A stretch of DNA of 64,000 bases from Treponema sp. (GCA_024693045.1 JAILLQ010000020.1:62001-126000); one strand, 5' to 3'; counted from the stretch's first letter, positions 53,905-59,507 are shown. A program made the numbers and translations. Notes: generated by a model not told the origin, from the letters alone.

Positions 53905-55578
53905 TTAAAAAATAGCATCTTCTATACTGAAATTTCCCTGTTCTGCTTCATCTGCAAGCGCAATTTCAAGGCGATTATTTGCCATTATTGAAGTAATAAC
54001 ACCGTCTATTCGTTTTGTTGTACGGTTTGTGTCCGGCTTTATCGGCTTAATGTTCCCGTTTGCGTCCGGCTTTACTGTTGCGCAGCTCACCATCCACGCC
54101 ATAACAGGGTTATTATCAATCAATTTTCCGTCTGCAATAAGCTGTTCCCAAGATTTAGAAGGCTCACTCATTCCCGTTATGCTCTGCGAAAAATCAACGC
54201 ATACGAAAACATCGCTTAAATCTTGTATTAAATGCGCTGCAAGATTTCGGTCATATGCAATTTCCTGAACGTTATAAATTTGCGCATCATCAATAATTTT
54301 TTTGAACATAAAGGAATAATCAACCGTTTCGCCCGGTGTTGCAAAAACATAGCCTTCTTTTATCCAGCGCCGGAAAAGATAACTGTCTCCACGCATTTTG
54401 TTTTCAATTTGCGCTTCAGGAATAAAAAAATAATGCTTTGCATAGCGTTTTCCGTTTTCAAGTGCAAAATACCAGGTAAAAGCTGTTATATCAAGACGTT
54501 TCGAAAGGTCGATACCGCCCCAACAGCGCAAGCCCCGCAAAGTGTCTTCGTTAAAACGGCGGTTGCATTTCTGCCATTGACTTTGCTTTATCCAAACGTC
54601 GGCAACATTGAGCCATTCATTCAAGTTTTTAGTACGGAAAGAAGCTTCATCTGTTGATTTCTGCAAGGCGTTTGTGTATTTCATCCGCAAATCGTCAATT
54701 TCTACAGAGACATTTAAATTCGGATTTGCTTTGTACCAGTTCTGCTCGTTCTTCCAGTCGTCTTTTTTATCAAGCTCGTAAATCATGCAGAAATACTGCT
54801 CGTTTTCATAACCCCTTGCACGCTCCAGAATCTTTGAACAGCGTTCGTATTCTTCAAAACAAGGCACGTTTCTGTCGTTTCCGGCTGTTGTAATTATGAA
54901 TAAAAGCGGCTGTGTTCGTGCAGACATACCTGTTTCAATGACGTTCAAAAGCTCGTCTGTTTTATGAGCGTGGTATTCGTCGATAATGGCGCATGAAGGG
55001 TTCAAACCGTCCAGCGTGTGAGCGTCAGAAGAAAGGGCTTTCATATTTCCGTCGCCGCATTTTAAGGAATGAGCGTAATTCTGAATGTAGCGCCTTAATG
55101 TTTTTGAATAACGGACCGTATTTTTTGCATCGTCAAAACAGCGAGCCGCCTGGTCTCTTGTTGTTCCTGCCGTTATGGCTTCCGCTCCAGGTTCGGTAAT
55201 CAGATCATAGAGCGCAACGCCTGAAGAAAGAAAAGTTTTTCCATTTTTTCGTGCAATCTGAATGTAAGCTCGACGAAAACGACGGAGCCCGTTATCAACT
55301 CTGCGCCAGCCGTAAATACTTGCGATTATAAACTGCTGCCAAGGTTCCGGCATAAAGTTAGTTCCGGCAAGTTTCCCTTTTGTATGTGTCAATTGAGTAA
55401 AAAAAAGAATTGCCTTCTGCGCCTTTTCATGGTCAAAGTAATAAGGAAAATCGCCTTTTTCTGCCTGTTTTATGTCGTCAATATGCCGCTGAATAGCGAG
55501 CTTTACTTTCTTGCAAGCCGGTATTTTGTGAGTAGATATGTCTGAAATGTATTCCTGATAAGTAAAATTAAAGGGCAT
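53905..55578 (-). CDS. terL: terminase large subunit
   Basis: 557 residues, HK97-type packaging motor. Walker A variant ARKNGKTF (about 109-116), Walker B CAIIDEYH (about 196-203), coupling motif FIITTAGND (about 228-236). The RNase-H-like nuclease has Asp in GGIDLSKR (about 358), IAYDRNLA and KRIDGVIT near the end. No ribosome site: TGACTATACTAAGACA precedes the ATG. Unusually, small-subunit gene terS is 1.8 kb away, separated by cassettes C and D. Confidence 0.93.
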   Translation of the reverse strand: MPFNFTYQEYISDISTHKIPACKKVKLAIQRHIDDIKQAEKGDFPYYFDHEKAQKAILFFTQLTHTKGKLAGTNFMPEPWQQFIIASIYGWRRVDNGLRRFRRAYIQIARKNGKTFLSSGVALYDLITEPGAEAITAGTTRDQAARCFDDAKNTVRYSKTLRRYIQNYAHSLKCGDGNMKALSSDAHTLDGLNPSCAIIDEYHAHKTDELLNVIETGMSARTQPLLFIITTAGNDRNVPCFEEYERCSKILERARGYENEQYFCMIYELDKKDDWKNEQNWYKANPNLNVSVEIDDLRMKYTNALQKSTDEASFRTKNLNEWLNVADVWIKQSQWQKCNRRFNEDTLRGLRCWGGIDLSKRLDITAFTWYFALENGKRYAKHYFFIPEAQIENKMRGDSYLFRRWIKEGYVFATPGETVDYSFMFKKIIDDAQIYNVQEIAYDRNLAAHLIQDLSDVFVCVDFSQSITGMSEPSKSWEQLIADGKLIDNNPVMAWMVSCATVKPDANGNIKPIKPDTNRTTKRIDGVITSIMANNRLEIALADEAEQGNFSIEDAIF

Positions 55579-55587
55579 TGTCTTAGT

Positions 55588-55594
55588 ATAGTCA
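55588..55594 (-). promoter_or_regulatory. TRACTAT motif before terL
   Basis: TGACTATACT ends about seven bases before the terL ATG with no Shine-Dalgarno sequence between. Confidence 0.45.
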
Positions 55595-55617
55595 TTTTTA
55601 TGTTTTGTATTAAACTA

Positions 55618-55648
55618 TTGACAAGTAACAATTAAAATGCTCTATTAT
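55618..55648 (+). promoter_or_regulatory. cassette C promoter
   Basis: TTGACA and TATTATATT; spacing is 17 to TCTATT or 19 to TATTAT. The leader has a GGTTC-GTT-GAACC hairpin similar in place to GGTGC-GTT-GCACC of cassette E. Confidence 0.65.
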
Positions 55649-55702
55649 ATTCAGGTGGTTCGTTGAACCGCATAGAGAAAATCTTGTTAAAAGGAGTAAG
55701 GT

Positions 55703-55807
55703 ATGAAGAAATGAATAAAAAAATACCTGCTAAAAGTACTCACAATACTGATAGCAGGCTTTGTGCAAATCCTTGTAGCTGTTATCATTAAACTGATAAC
55801 CGGCTAA
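55703..55807 (+). pseudogene. cassette C peptide 1, interrupted by an in-frame TGA
   Basis: ATG AAG AAA TGA, then an open hydrophobic frame KKYLLKVLTILIAGFVQILV ... LITG to 55,807. AAGGAG is correctly placed for the ATG at 55,703. A TGG in place of TGA would give a typical 34-residue membrane peptide. An A7 tract nearby could also restore the frame from the ATG at 55,711 by losing one A. Probably a disabled toxin. Confidence 0.55.
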
Positions 55808-55813
55808 CGGGGA

Positions 55814-55884
55814 ACAAGGGCGGCGGATTAAGGTCTTCCGCTCTTGTGTATTCGTATCTTACTTCTTAGGGGGCTATATGTCAA
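55814..55884 (-). promoter_or_regulatory. cassette C antisense promoter and inter-peptide hairpin
   Basis: Minus strand: TTGACA laid over the C2 start (ATGTCAA), 17 bp, TAAGAT (55,861-55,856). The 10-bp stem ACAAGGGCGG/CCGCTCTTGT (55,814-55,847, one G-U pair) begins at the predicted start. Leader is homologous to cassette E with compensatory stem changes. Confidence 0.6.
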
Positions 55885-55994
55885 CTGAAAACGAAAAAGA
55901 ACCTTTGTGGGTTAAAATCATTCTTGCAATTGTGCAGGGAATTATAAGTGCTATTGTTCTTTTTGTTTGTCTTAAAATCTTCGGAGCTATCTAA
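55878..55994 (+). CDS. cassette C peptide 2, 38-residue membrane micropeptide
   Basis: MSTENEKEPLWVKIILAIV then a hydrophobic helix to FVCLKIFGAI. TTAGGGGGC ribosome site, shared with cassette E. Stop directly abuts the RHH ATG (TAAATG). Confidence 0.7.
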   Translation: MSTENEKEPLWVKIILAIVQGIISAIVLFVCLKIFGAI

Positions 55995-56204
55995 ATGGAC
56001 GAAATAAAAGAAACATCTGAAAAACCTAAATATGTAGGGTACGGCTATCACGGCGGAGGAAGAAAGAAAGGCAGCGGAACTGGACGCAAATACAAAACCT
56101 TTTCTTTTTCTTGTTCTCCAGAAGAATACGAACAGATTAGAGCAAAGATTGAAGAAAGCGGATTAAAACCATCGCACTTCTTTGTGAAAAAGTCTCTCGA
56201 ATAG
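55995..56204 (+). CDS. cassette C ribbon-helix-helix protein
   Basis: 69 residues: variable head (1-28) with GGGRKKGSGTGRK, then the RHH core KTFSFSCSPEEYEQIRAK, EESGLKPSHFFVKK. The core is encoded by 103 bp (56,088-56,190) identical to those in cassette D. Likely dimeric DNA-binding regulator. Confidence 0.8.
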   Translation: MDEIKETSEKPKYVGYGYHGGGRKKGSGTGRKYKTFSFSCSPEEYEQIRAKIEESGLKPSHFFVKKSLE

Positions 56205-56207
56205 TTT

Positions 56208-56242
56208 TAGCGGACTGTCATTTTTGGCAGTCCGCTTTTTTG
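56208..56242 (+). terminator. cassette C terminator
   Basis: GCGGACTG/CAGTCCGC hairpin followed by six T. Confidence 0.9.
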
Positions 56243-56290
56243 GCGGCTTAGGAGGCACAGGTTCCCCCTTATCTCTTTTTTCTTCATCAT

Positions 56291-56749
56291 CTAAGTTAGA
56301 TTTAGAAATACAAAAATTATCAGACATATTATTCCTGCAGAAAACAATAAAATATTAAGAGCGATTAAAAGGCTATCAATAAACTCAAAATGCCCCTTTA
56401 TAATCTCTTTGTTTGTTTTGTTAACCTCATTCTCGTACGCTATCCAGTTATTCTTTATTGTTTTCATTCTGTCAGATGCACTTAATAGAAAATCCACAAG
56501 ACTGAATATCAAACAAAGAGCAAAACATATCCACGAAAATTCAAGAATCTTAATATTTTTAGCATTTTGTAGATCTACAAACTTATCTATAAAAACGAAT
56601 GATAAACCAAAACTTCCCGCAGAAAGTTTTAATAACCAGTTCCAAAATCGTGACATTAATTCGAAATAGTTTTTGTATCTTTTTTCGGAATCTTTTAATG
56701 TTGCTTTGTAATACCAGCAATTATATTTGTACTGTTCTTGCTTTGTCAT
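56291..56749 (-). CDS. membrane protein, paralogue of 52,795-53,238
   Basis: 152 residues from ATG 56,749 (AGGAGGAATT ribosome site; an upstream ATG is not supported). Aligns with its paralogue over the membrane part: WLLKLSAGSFGLSFVFIDKF, SWICFALCLIFSLVDFLLSA, and FSAGIICLIIFVFLNLT at the end. Here it is not next to an XRE gene but lies between cassettes C and D. Confidence 0.65.
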   Translation of the reverse strand: MTKQEQYKYNCWYYKATLKDSEKRYKNYFELMSRFWNWLLKLSAGSFGLSFVFIDKFVDLQNAKNIKILEFSWICFALCLIFSLVDFLLSASDRMKTIKNNWIAYENEVNKTNKEIIKGHFEFIDSLLIALNILLFSAGIICLIIFVFLNLT

Positions 56750-56805
56750 AATTCCTCCTATACAGTTTAAATAGTCAACAATGTTTTTATCTTGTCTAAA
56801 AACTA

Positions 56806-56834
56806 TTGACAATTAATAATAAATCTATTATTAT
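56806..56834 (+). promoter_or_regulatory. cassette D promoter with inverted repeat
   Basis: TTGACA, 17 bp, TATTAT. TAATAATA-AATC-TATTATTA (56,814-56,833) is a perfect inverted repeat over spacer and -10, a plausible RHH operator. Confidence 0.7.
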
Positions 56835-56871
56835 TAAAACATCAAGAGCAGAAATGCAAGGAGGTGATAAA

Positions 56872-56961
56872 ATGGAAAATCCAAAAATAACAGATTGGAT
56901 AATTGCAATCGCTACGCTGATAACCGCAATTGCAACTCTACTAAGTATAATACTTAGATAG
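56872..56961 (+). CDS. cassette D peptide 1, 29-residue membrane micropeptide
   Basis: MENPKITDWIIAIATLITAI then ATLLSIILR. Strong AAGGAGGTGA ribosome site. Resembles small holin-like or Fst/TxpA-type toxins in size and polarity. Confidence 0.7.
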   Translation: MENPKITDWIIAIATLITAIATLLSIILR

Positions 56962-56975
56962 TCCAATCCAATCCG

Positions 56976-57034
56976 CTAGGCTCTCGGAGAGAGTGCCTAG
57001 CCACTATATTAATTCATTTTATAGAGGTGGTCAA
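56976..57034 (-). promoter_or_regulatory. cassette D antisense promoter and inter-peptide hairpin
   Basis: Minus strand: TTGACC ending at the D2 ATG, 17 bp, TAATAT (57,011-57,006). The hairpin CTAGGC-T-CTC/GAG-T-GCCTAG (56,976-57,000) starts at the predicted first base. Confidence 0.6.
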
Positions 57035-57112
57035 ATGAAAAGAACTTTAATTTATACTGCTGTTTTCGTTGTTGTATTAGTCGCATTTTTTGTTGTTAGA
57101 GGAGTTTTATAA
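57035..57112 (+). CDS. cassette D peptide 2, 25-residue membrane micropeptide
   Basis: MKRTLIYTAVFVVVLVAFFV then VRGVL: minimal single-span peptide. GAGGTGGTCAAATGA leader shared with A2, B2 and F2. Stop abuts the RHH start. Confidence 0.65.
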   Translation: MKRTLIYTAVFVVVLVAFFVVRGVL

Positions 57113-57340
57113 ATGGCAGGAACAAAAAAGCAAGAAGGAAAAGAATACTCTTCAAACTGGGGCGGACTTCGAGAAGGCAGTAACGCTGGTAAAGGTCGCC
57201 CTAAAGGCAGCGGAACAGGTAAAAAATACAAAACCTTTTCTTTTTCTTGTTCTCCAGAAGAATACGAACAGATTAGAGCAAAGATTGAAGAAAGCGGATT
57301 AAAACCATCGCACTTCTTTGTGAAAATGTGTTTAGGATAA
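57113..57340 (+). CDS. cassette D ribbon-helix-helix protein
   Basis: 75 residues: head with WGGLREGSNAGKGRPKGSG, then an RHH core identical at DNA level to cassette C for 103 bp (57,224-57,326) before the tails diverge (MCLG versus KSLE). Head sequences differ, so the two genes recombined in the core. Confidence 0.8.
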   Translation: MAGTKKQEGKEYSSNWGGLREGSNAGKGRPKGSGTGKKYKTFSFSCSPEEYEQIRAKIEESGLKPSHFFVKMCLG

Positions 57341-57341
57341 T

Positions 57342-57376
57342 TTTTAAGGCGGTTACTATTTGTAGCCGCCTTCCTT
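57342..57376 (+). terminator. cassette D terminator
   Basis: AAGGCGGTTAC/GTAGCCGCCTT hairpin; T-rich tail touches the terS stop codon on the other strand. Confidence 0.8.
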
Positions 57377-57853
57377 TTATCCATTTCCACGAAGCGACTT
57401 AATGAAATTGTCTCCTTCATCTTCTTTCTTTGGTTCAATCTTGATTTTTGCCCTTTCCATTGGTGTAACGCCGAATTTGTGCATAGTACGATTAAACCGC
57501 TCCATATTTTTTGAATACTCGGCTATTAAATCCACATCTTTAAACTTATTCAGTTTAGAAAGATACTCTGCTACGCTTCCGTAATTGTCCAAAACAGAGA
57601 AAAGACAGTCCTGCGCAAATCCATAATGCAAAAATGCGTCTGTAAGTTCTGGCAAATCAACAATAGAAATTAATCCCTTGTCTAAAAGTGGCGGAACAAC
57701 TTCCTCCCATTTTTCCGCAGCTTTTTGAGACAATACAGTTGGAATTGAAAGTTCCTGTAAACTGTCAATTTTTACGCCTCTGTTGGCATGTCTGTCCTTT
57801 CTGAAAGTTCCGTCTTTTATATGATCTTCTGTACTTTTAATTGGTCTTCCCAT
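57377..57853 (-). CDS. terS: terminase small subunit, P27 family
   Basis: 158 residues from ATG 57,853, chosen because MGRPIKSTEDHIKDGTFRKD matches the family's GRP...GT.RK.RH start. ISIVDLPELTDAFLHYGFAQ and the C-terminal KFGVTPMERAKI follow. TGACTATACATAC precedes the ATG without a ribosome site. Separated from terL by cassettes C and D. Confidence 0.85.
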   Translation of the reverse strand: MGRPIKSTEDHIKDGTFRKDRHANRGVKIDSLQELSIPTVLSQKAAEKWEEVVPPLLDKGLISIVDLPELTDAFLHYGFAQDCLFSVLDNYGSVAEYLSKLNKFKDVDLIAEYSKNMERFNRTMHKFGVTPMERAKIKIEPKKEDEGDNFIKSLRGNG

Positions 57854-57859
57854 GTATGT

Positions 57860-57866
57860 ATAGTCA
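57860..57866 (-). promoter_or_regulatory. TRACTAT motif before terS
   Basis: TGACTATACA seven bases before the terS ATG; no Shine-Dalgarno sequence. Confidence 0.45.
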
Positions 57867-57972
57867 TAATTTGCTGCCCTTGCCACCGATAGCGTTTTTT
57901 TTGGCAATGCGTGCGAAAAAGGGCGGGTGTTGGTGAAAGACTTTTCTACCTGAGTTTTTCAACCGGGGGGGG

Positions 57973-58332
57973 CTATTCGCTCTTATGGAAATTGTTGTTT
58001 TCTTTCAAAGTTTTTCTTGAGTGACAAGACCAGCACATTGGCTGCAAATTGTTTTCATCATAGAATAATTCAATGTTTCCTCTGTGCGGTATGATATGAT
58101 CCGCAATCTTTGCCGGCTTTCCACATATAAAACATGTAGGATAACGCCTTAAAAAATCTTTGCTTATCTTTCGCCAGCGTGCAGATTCATACAGATTATG
58201 CCATGCACTTGATTTTCCCCTGTATGTAAAGACTTTACGAGTCCCTTCTAAATTTCTATGAAGATAACAGTATTCTTTGCCTTCCTGGCATGTACGGCCG
58301 CATCCGGGCTTTTTACAGATTTTTGTTTTCAT
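57973..58332 (-). CDS. HNH endonuclease
   Basis: 119 residues. Zinc-binding CFICGKPAKIADHIIPHRGN and LQPMCWSCHSRKT form a complete HNH motif; an extra Cys/His cluster (CKKPGCGRTC, YCYLH) is at the N-terminus. HNH proteins beside terminase genes assist packaging of cos phages. TAACTATATC precedes the ATG (58,332), again without a ribosome site. Confidence 0.9.
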   Translation of the reverse strand: MKTKICKKPGCGRTCQEGKEYCYLHRNLEGTRKVFTYRGKSSAWHNLYESARWRKISKDFLRRYPTCFICGKPAKIADHIIPHRGNIELFYDENNLQPMCWSCHSRKTLKENNNFHKSE

Positions 58333-58338
58333 ATTGAT

Positions 58339-58345
58339 ATAGTTA
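58339..58345 (-). promoter_or_regulatory. TRACTAT motif before HNH gene
   Basis: TAACTATATC ends three bases before the ATG and directly follows the cassette E terminator. Confidence 0.45.
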
Positions 58346-58346
58346 A

Positions 58347-58379
58347 ACAAAAAAGCCCCGATGTTACTCGGAGCTTTTG
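58347..58379 (-). terminator. cassette E terminator
   Basis: AGCTCCGA/TCGGGGCT hairpin with U-tract in minus RNA. Confidence 0.85.
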
Positions 58380-58382
58380 AAG

Positions 58383-58562
58383 TTATAAGGGTTGAGCTAG
58401 AACCCAGTCCAAAACTAGTCTAGAAACAGTTTTGCCGTTTTTTTCTGCAAGCTGTTTCAAATACTCGATTTCTTCTGGTTTCCCGGATATGCTCATTGTC
58501 TTAAAAATTGTCTTCCTTCCTTGTGCAGGATTCTTGTTTTTTGAGCCCTTAGGTCTGCTCAT
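58383..58562 (-). CDS. cassette E ribbon-helix-helix protein
   Basis: 59 residues from ATG 58,562, overlapping the E2 stop as ATGA. Head SRPKGSKNKNPAQGRK; RHH core TIFKTMSISGKPEEIEYLKQ, then NGKTVSRLVLDWVLAQ. Closest in the window to the cassette B protein (SRxVLDWxL). Confidence 0.75.
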   Translation of the reverse strand: MSRPKGSKNKNPAQGRKTIFKTMSISGKPEEIEYLKQLAEKNGKTVSRLVLDWVLAQPL

Positions 58563-58669
58563 TTTACCCATCCTAAACGCAACATAATAACGACAATTAA
58601 ACCGATAATTAAACCTTCGATTGTTGCCTTTAATGTAAGAAGAAGGAACTCTTTGATTTTGGTTGACAT
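58559..58669 (-). CDS. cassette E peptide 2, 36-residue membrane micropeptide
   Basis: MSTKIKEFLLLTLKATIEGL, then IIGLIVVIMLRLGWVK. CTAGGGGGC ribosome site homologous to cassette C. Stop overlaps the RHH start. Confidence 0.7.
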   Translation of the reverse strand: MSTKIKEFLLLTLKATIEGLIIGLIVVIMLRLGWVK

Positions 58670-58732
58670 ATTCGCCCCCTAGGGAATATACTACGAATAC
58701 AAGGTGAGGCAGTCGCTACAACAACCTCACCT
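58663..58732 (+). promoter_or_regulatory. cassette E antisense promoter and inter-peptide hairpin
   Basis: Plus strand: TTGACA over the E2 start codon, 18 bp, TATACT (58,687-58,692). Hairpin AGGTGAGG/CCTCACCT (58,702-58,732) follows. Same frame of conserved bases as cassette C with a different but still paired stem. Confidence 0.6.
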
Positions 58733-58739
58733 GTTCCCG

Positions 58740-58850
58740 CTAGATGTATCTGTTAATTATTATTAATAGAACACCTATTAGGATTTCAACGACGGCTCTG
58801 TAAAGTTCTGCAACAACTTTTTTCAGAGCCTTTTTTGTCGTCTCTTTCAT
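58740..58850 (-). CDS. cassette E peptide 1, 36-residue membrane micropeptide
   Basis: Strongly basic first half MKETTKKALKKVVAELYR, then AVVEILIGVLLIIINRYI. AAGGGAG ribosome site. First gene of the cassette. Confidence 0.65.
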   Translation of the reverse strand: MKETTKKALKKVVAELYRAVVEILIGVLLIIINRYI

Positions 58851-58904
58851 AGAATATCTCCCTTTAATTAAGATTCTCACCGGTGCAACGCACCTGATGC
58901 TTAT

Positions 58905-58933
58905 AATATATCAGATTATTATAATATTGTCAA
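58905..58933 (-). promoter_or_regulatory. cassette E promoter
   Basis: TTGACA, 17 bp, TATATT; ATATTATAA occurs as a direct repeat across the spacer and -10. Leader contains GGTGC-GTT-GCACC. Confidence 0.7.
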
Positions 58934-58949
58934 CAACTATTATATAATA

Positions 58950-58986
58950 GTAAAAAAAAGAGTTATTCAGAAAAACTGAATAACTC
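58950..58986 (-). terminator. cassette F terminator
   Basis: GAGTTATTCAG/CTGAATAACTC hairpin with T5 loop and eight U; isolates cassette F from cassette E. Confidence 0.92.
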
Positions 58987-58999
58987 AATATCAGGAGGT

Positions 59000-59089
59000 T
59001 TAATTTTTTAGTGATTTTCTTTCCAGAAGTTTATGCACTGCATAACAAAACGGCCCGCCCCATGCAGGATGTTCTTTATTCTCTGCCAT
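59000..59089 (-). CDS. cassette F third gene, 29 residues
   Basis: MAENKEHPAWGGPFCYAVHK then LLERKSLKN. Overlaps the end of F2 (AATAATGGC) just as B3 overlaps B2, so it holds the RHH position, but only a head-like segment (AWGG) is left. Possibly a decayed RHH gene. Confidence 0.4.
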   Translation of the reverse strand: MAENKEHPAWGGPFCYAVHKLLERKSLKN

Positions 59090-59267
59090 TATTCTTTACC
59101 GCCCTTATGATAACAAGAACAAGCGTAAAAACAAGACAAAAAAGAGTGATCGCTCTAAGAACGATATTAATTGCCCTTCCTGTAATAATATCAATAACAA
59201 AACCCGCAGCATTAAGAAGAACAGCAATAGCATAACAAGCTATAAGAAGTTTATCTGTTTTATTCAT
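59076..59267 (-). CDS. cassette F peptide 2, 63-residue two-span membrane protein
   Basis: Two hydrophobic helices at about 7-27 (LLIACYAIAVLLNAAGFVID) and 36-57 (VLRAITLFCLVFTLVLVII), basic end RAVKNNGRE. ACGAGGTGTCAAATGA leader as in A2, B2 and D2. Larger than other peptide 2s. Confidence 0.65.
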   Translation of the reverse strand: MNKTDKLLIACYAIAVLLNAAGFVIDIITGRAINIVLRAITLFCLVFTLVLVIIRAVKNNGRE

Positions 59268-59321
59268 TTGACACCTCGTAAAATATAATTTATATTTTAC
59301 GTGGGTGTTGCACCACCCACG
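59268..59321 (+). promoter_or_regulatory. cassette F antisense promoter and inter-peptide hairpin
   Basis: Plus strand: TTGACA adjoining the F2 start codon, 17 bp, TATATT (59,291-59,296). The 8-bp hairpin CGTGGGTG/CACCCACG (59,300-59,321) lies at the predicted start. The RNA would cross F1 and end at the plus-strand terminator near 59,507, about 200 nt. Confidence 0.6.
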
Positions 59322-59342
59322 GGCTCTTTGCCAGTCAGCAAT

Positions 59343-59423
59343 TTACTTTCTGATTGCAAGAACCAGACCGATGATACTTGCAACTAAGCCAAGTATCGAA
59401 ACAATTAAACTAACAAGTTCCAA
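59343..59423 (-). CDS. cassette F peptide 1, 26-residue holin-like toxin candidate (TTG start)
   Basis: TTG at 59,423 six bases after AGGAGG. MELVSLIVSILGLVASIIGL then VLAIRK: almost wholly hydrophobic with a basic end, close in style to small holin-like type I toxins. Its ribosome site lies in one arm of a long inverted repeat. Confidence 0.65.
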   Translation of the reverse strand: MELVSLIVSILGLVASIIGLVLAIRK

Positions 59424-59430
59424 CTTGTAC

Positions 59431-59507
59431 CTCCTGATAATCTATAGAGTTATCTTGTTTATGCCAATACTAAAATAAGATATCACTATAGATTATCAGG
59501 AGTTTTT
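59431..59507. promoter_or_regulatory. long inverted repeat: plus-strand terminator, minus-strand RBS hairpin, promoter
   Basis: Perfect 17-bp arms (CTCCTGATAATCTATAG at 59,431-59,447 and its complement at 59,486-59,502), extending imperfectly to about 30 bp. On the plus strand it is followed by six T and can end the antisense RNA. On the minus strand the arm contains the GGAG of the F1 ribosome site, so read-through mRNA would hide it. TTGGCA, 17 bp, TAGATT (59,467-59,439) inside the repeat could start an mRNA without the hairpin. Confidence 0.65.
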
